Source: Hepatocystis sp. ex Piliocolobus tephrosceles (lineage: Eukaryota > Apicomplexa > Aconoidasida > Haemosporida > Plasmodiidae). Taken from it: 10,170 nucleotides of DNA. Shown here piece by piece: positions 7,681 through 10,170 of the stretch. Below the pieces are notes generated by a model. That model had not been told where the DNA came from, searched no databases, and was given only the letters and a program-made list of their open reading frames with translations. The stretch's first letter is position 1. Every line of letters begins with the position of its first letter. Location of the stretch: the NCBI GenBank assembly GCA_902459845.2, contig CABPSV020000023.1, positions 4,794 through 14,963 of the forward strand, in the 5' to 3' direction. The position numbers and the translations under genes are program-made.

Positions 7681-8028
7681 TAAAAGTTCAGTTAAATTTT
7701 TATAAACATCAACAAATGTATTATGGTTACATTGCTATGATTAAATTTTTCACTGAATAAAAAAAAATAAAAAATAAAAAATTCGAGGTTTTGTTCTTTC
7801 ATTATTATTTTTACGCTTTTAGCGTTCATATATTTTTTTTTTTTTTTTTGTCTTATATTTATTTTTTTTATTTTTTATGTTTATTTTTAGACATATAAGC
7901 TTGTACATATTCGTTTATGATGGAATATTCATGTGTGTTGTTGTATATGTTTATACATACTCGTATGTACATTAAAACACGTGGACGCGTAAAAATTAAT
8001 ACAGTGTACAATTTCTTTAAACTAATTT

Positions 8029-8102
8029 AAATTAATTTTAAATAATAGTTTCTTTGAAGATTTTATAGAAACTATTCATTTTGATATATTTAAAATTAAT
8101 TT
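8029..8102. repeat. Long interrupted inverted repeat
   Basis: The left arm 8029-8053 is complementary to two right blocks. AATAGTTTCT (8044-8053) pairs perfectly with AGAAACTATT (8067-8076) across a 13-base loop. The adjacent AATTAATTTTAAAT (8030-8043) pairs perfectly with ATTTAAAATTAATT (8088-8101), leaving an 11-base bulge at 8077-8087; one further A-T pair (8029/8102) closes the stem. It lies between convergent genes, where a 3'-end or RNA-structure role is possible but unproven. Confidence 0.75.
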
Positions 8103-8125
8103 GATATTTGTGTGCGTGTATAATT

Positions 8126-8153
8126 AAAACTGTTTTTTTAAAAAAATAGTTTT
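8126..8153. repeat. 28-base near-perfect palindrome
   Basis: AAAACTGTTTTTTT (8126-8139) abuts AAAAAAATAGTTTT (8140-8153). Thirteen of fourteen positions are complementary, and the remaining one is G opposite T, which would be a wobble pair in RNA. There is no spacer. A T-run follows immediately. Confidence 0.75.
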
Positions 8154-8467
8154 TTTTTTTTTTTTTTTCTATTAAATCATTAAATCAAACATTTTCATGT
8201 TGGTCTAATGTGAAAAAATGCAAAAAAAGACAAAAAAAAAAAAAAAAAAAAAAGCACTTGTTATATATTAAAACTCAATTAACATTTAAAATTAATTAAA
8301 GGAACAAGAATAAATGTAATACTTTTAAAAAAAAAAAAGAGGTTTCACCTTTTCGTATGACATTACTTGTTTGTGCAAATACGGCACCCATATAACGTGT
8401 TATTTGACTATCTTTTTTTTTTTTTTTTTAACACAAAAGAGACTTTTTGAAAAGGCCACATACTAAA

Positions 8468-8500
<33 letters not shown>
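8468..8500. repeat. (TA)n microsatellite
   Basis: TA run of about 25 bases followed by TATTATATATGTAG, in the intergenic region between the convergent genes. Confidence 0.8.
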
Positions 8501-8571
8501 GTAGTTAACTATGCTAAAAAAAAAAAAAAGTAAAATAACAAAACAAACATTTAATATAAAATGTTGTTCCA

Positions 8572-8599
8572 TACTTTTATACTCTTTTCCATAAAAGTA
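8572..8599. repeat. Hairpin-forming inverted repeat, 9-bp stem
   Basis: TACTTTTAT (8572-8580) and ATAAAAGTA (8591-8599) are perfect reverse complements around a 10-base loop. It is about 480 bases past the alveolin stop codon on that gene's strand, so it may or may not be in the 3' UTR. A chance match is possible in such AT-rich DNA. Confidence 0.55.
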
Positions 8600-9043
8600 A
8601 TTCAAATGTTTTTAATACTATTGTTTTGTTGCGCTTATATAACCATGGAAAATAAAAAAAAAAAAAAAAAAAAAAAGTAACAATTTTACCAATATTATTA
8701 GTAATATTAGCATTATAAATGTTATTGTGATAATAAAAAAAAAAAAAGAATAAACGAAAACAAAATAAAATAAAATAAAACCAAATATGAAATGGTAGTA
8801 GACAAAGTAAAAGAAAAGATATTAAAAGCCTATCATATATATATATTTTTTTTTTATATTTGTTTACATCTTCGCAATGTGCAAATTGAATCAAAATAGT
8901 TGAAAAAGAAAAATGATAATAATGTTACGAAATTTAAAGTCAAGCACTCAAATATATATAACATGCACACTTATATAAATTTATACAATTAAATGCATTC
9001 ATTTTATAAACGAAAATGAACATAAAAAAGCAAAAAACATGCA

Positions 9044-9062
9044 TTTTTTTTTTTTTTTTTTT
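9044..9062 (-). repeat. A-tract in the alveolin 3' region (T-run on + strand)
   Basis: Nineteen T on the + strand, read as A in the alveolin transcript, begin 12 bases past that gene's stop. The MKT1 gene likewise has an A-run just after its stop codon. Confidence 0.85.
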
Positions 9063-9074
9063 ATAACAAATTGT

Positions 9075-9908
9075 TTATCTGCATGAAGATGAGAAACATC
9101 CCATTGGTTTGCATTCTTCAGACGGTAATCTTTTTATTTGCACACTTGGTCTTACATCTAAACTAGATACAGGAATATATCCATTTGGTTTATTATTTTC
9201 TGCACTGTAATTTTTGAAATAATTGATTTGTGAAAAGTCTACATTGTTTCCATTTACGCTTTTATTATTATTAGCATAATTTAAAGCTCTATTTTGTGCA
9301 TTTAATTCATATATTTTTTGATTATATGCATTATAATTATTTATTTGATTTACATTATCATTTTTGTCCATAGTGTATACTTTCCCTTGGTTCTGTTGTG
9401 TGTATTTATTATACTCTGTTTCCCAATCAATGTGTTGAAAATTTTTTGGAATATATTTTATGACTTCTTCTGCCTCTTCAATTTCTTTAAATCTTATAAC
9501 TTCTTTGATTTGAGGAACATCAACAATTTTATCATGCCATTTCTCAATAATTTTTTGACGTTCAACAATTTTTTCTACAACTTCAACTTTTGGTACATAT
9601 TTATTTTTGTAGTGAATATGTGGTACTTCAACTATTTTCTCAATATATTTAACTTGGGGAACTTCAATTATTTTTTCAACTACATGTGCAACATTTTTTG
9701 GTACATGAATGATTTTTTCTTGAATTATAGTTTTTGGGACAATTTTTTCAACGGTTTTAACAACAGGAACTTCTACCGTTTTTGTAACAACATCAACTGG
9801 TTGATAGGCTGTAAGAGCAACCCATTTCCTATCTATAGTAGCTGTCTCTTTTCCCTCTACACCATTGCTTCTTGATAAACTGTTGGATTTTTTTATTGTA
9901 CTTTCCAT
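9075..9908 (-). CDS. Alveolin, inner membrane complex protein 1 family (IMC1c or IMC1g type)
   Basis: Alveolins are filament-forming proteins of the subpellicular network, the cortical skeleton on the cytoplasmic face of the inner membrane complex; they give apicomplexan cells shape and strength. The 277-residue protein has the diagnostic core at about residues 28-155: KWVALTAYQPVDVVTKTVEVP, then repeated Glu-Lys-Ile-(Val/Ile)-(Glu/His)-Val-Pro units such as EKIIHVP, EKIIEVP and EKIVEVP, with matching Lys/Glu/Val periodicity. A Asn/Tyr/Gln-rich linker (about 165-240) follows, then a tail with Cys266, Cys271 and Cys276 (GCFSSSCR at the end). A C-terminal cysteine motif is palmitoylated in P. 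berghei IMC1c, so lipid anchoring of this tail is plausible. Short length and the tail suggest IMC1c or IMC1g; I cannot separate them without alignment. The start is supported by an A-rich leader and an in-frame stop at 9930-9932. There is no signal peptide, membrane segment or visible intron. Confidence 0.92.
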   Translation of the reverse strand: MESTIKKSNSLSRSNGVEGKETATIDRKWVALTAYQPVDVVTKTVEVPVVKTVEKIVPKTIIQEKIIHVPKNVAHVVEKIIEVPQVKYIEKIVEVPHIHYKNKYVPKVEVVEKIVERQKIIEKWHDKIVDVPQIKEVIRFKEIEEAEEVIKYIPKNFQHIDWETEYNKYTQQNQGKVYTMDKNDNVNQINNYNAYNQKIYELNAQNRALNYANNNKSVNGNNVDFSQINYFKNYSAENNKPNGYIPVSSLDVRPSVQIKRLPSEECKPMGCFSSSCR

Positions 9909-10100
9909 TTTTGTGTGTAATAAGTAAAATTATAATTATAAAATAAAATAAATTTAATAATATAAAAAAAAAAAAAAATATAGCTATAAAAAGTCTTTAC
10001 ATAAACAAAATCAGAAAAAATGTACCGATTTACACAAAATTAACAAAAATTATAATGTGTGTACAATTAAAAAATCTTAATTAAAAATGTATATTTATAT

Positions 10101-10151
<51 letters not shown>

Positions 10152-10170
10152 AAAAAATTTCAAAAAAAAA
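9909..10170 (-). promoter_or_regulatory. Upstream region of the alveolin gene (partial)
   Basis: This is the 5' leader and promoter-proximal DNA of the minus-strand alveolin gene, cut by the window edge. The leader next to the ATG is A-rich (ACACACAAAA just before the start). A GTAC core lies within GTGTAC at 10059-10064 (+ strand), and another in TGTACCG at 10021-10027. No TATA box or start site can be assigned with confidence. Confidence 0.5.
10102..10149. repeat. Poly-A tract (48 A)
   Basis: The longest homopolymer in the window lies about 190 bases upstream of the alveolin ATG; it is a T-run on the coding strand of that gene. Poly(dA:dT) tracts upstream of genes tend to exclude nucleosomes. 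Its length is uncertain if assembled from error-prone reads. Confidence 0.9.

Larger units (their letters stand above)
7476..9074. other. Convergent 3' intergenic region
   Basis: About 1.6 kb separates the stop codons of the two convergent genes and should contain both 3' UTRs. It holds A-runs at 7479-7533 (one G) and 8231-8252, T-runs at 7643-7679, 8151-8168 and 9044-9062, a (TA)n tract near 8468-8500, three inverted repeats and a coding-like echo at 7575-7643. Open frames at 8408-8605 and 8577-8894 on the minus strand translate to poly-Phe, poly-Lys and Tyr-Ile strings and are not supported as genes. No polyadenylation site can be placed with confidence. Confidence 0.8.

Noticed and set aside
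7473..7760. Stop-codon read-through making a longer MKT1 protein
   Set aside because: Two in-frame stops and a long A-run would have to be crossed, and the conserved C-terminal segment ends naturally just before the TGA. The repeat echo is better explained as duplicated or decayed sequence.
8408..8894. Two overlapping minus-strand open frames of 65 and 105 codons after the alveolin gene
   Set aside because: Poly-Phe, poly-Lys and Tyr-Ile translation of homopolymers and TA repeats; no family resemblance.
9318..9875. 185-codon open frame on the + strand, Phe/Asn/Tyr-rich
   Set aside because: It is the antisense shadow of the alveolin gene. Its length comes from that gene's Glu/Lys/Val/Pro codon pattern, and the minus strand has clear alveolin repeats.

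Overview
The window looks like nuclear DNA from a malaria parasite (Plasmodium). Non-coding sequence is almost pure A+T, with A/T runs of up to 48 bases and many long (TA)n tracts. The large gene has no visible intron, and its conserved blocks are split by Asn/Ser/Thr/Lys-rich low-complexity inserts. The second gene encodes an alveolin, a protein family of alveolates. I could not settle the species from sequence alone. Nothing bacterial, viral or transposon-like was seen.

Layout. Positions 1-2936 are a gene-free AT-rich intergenic region full of microsatellites; its right end is the presumed promoter and 5' leader of the first gene. Positions 2937-7475 (+) encode a 1512-residue MKT1-type protein: an XPG/FEN1-like nuclease fold with most catalytic acids missing, then MKT1_N-like and MKT1_C-like regions, separated by three large low-complexity inserts. 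Positions 7476-9074 are the 3' sides of two convergent genes. They hold poly-A/poly-T tracts, three inverted repeats and a stretch that echoes the C-terminal Asn-Gly-Leu repeat of the upstream gene in the same reading frame. Positions 9075-9908 (-) encode a 277-residue alveolin (IMC1 family, most likely IMC1c or IMC1g) with a cysteine-containing tail. Positions 9909-10170 are the start of the alveolin's upstream region, cut by the window edge.

The two genes have no evident functional link. MKT1 proteins act in post-transcriptional control of mRNA in the cytoplasm, while alveolins form the subpellicular network under the inner membrane complex. Their tail-to-tail arrangement means they share a 3' intergenic region but not a promoter.

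I see no strong case for an undescribed system. The items most worth a second look are the dead-looking nuclease centre of the MKT1 protein, the in-frame coding echo past its stop codon, the inverted repeats between the convergent genes, and a higher-complexity foldable patch near 1385-1475.
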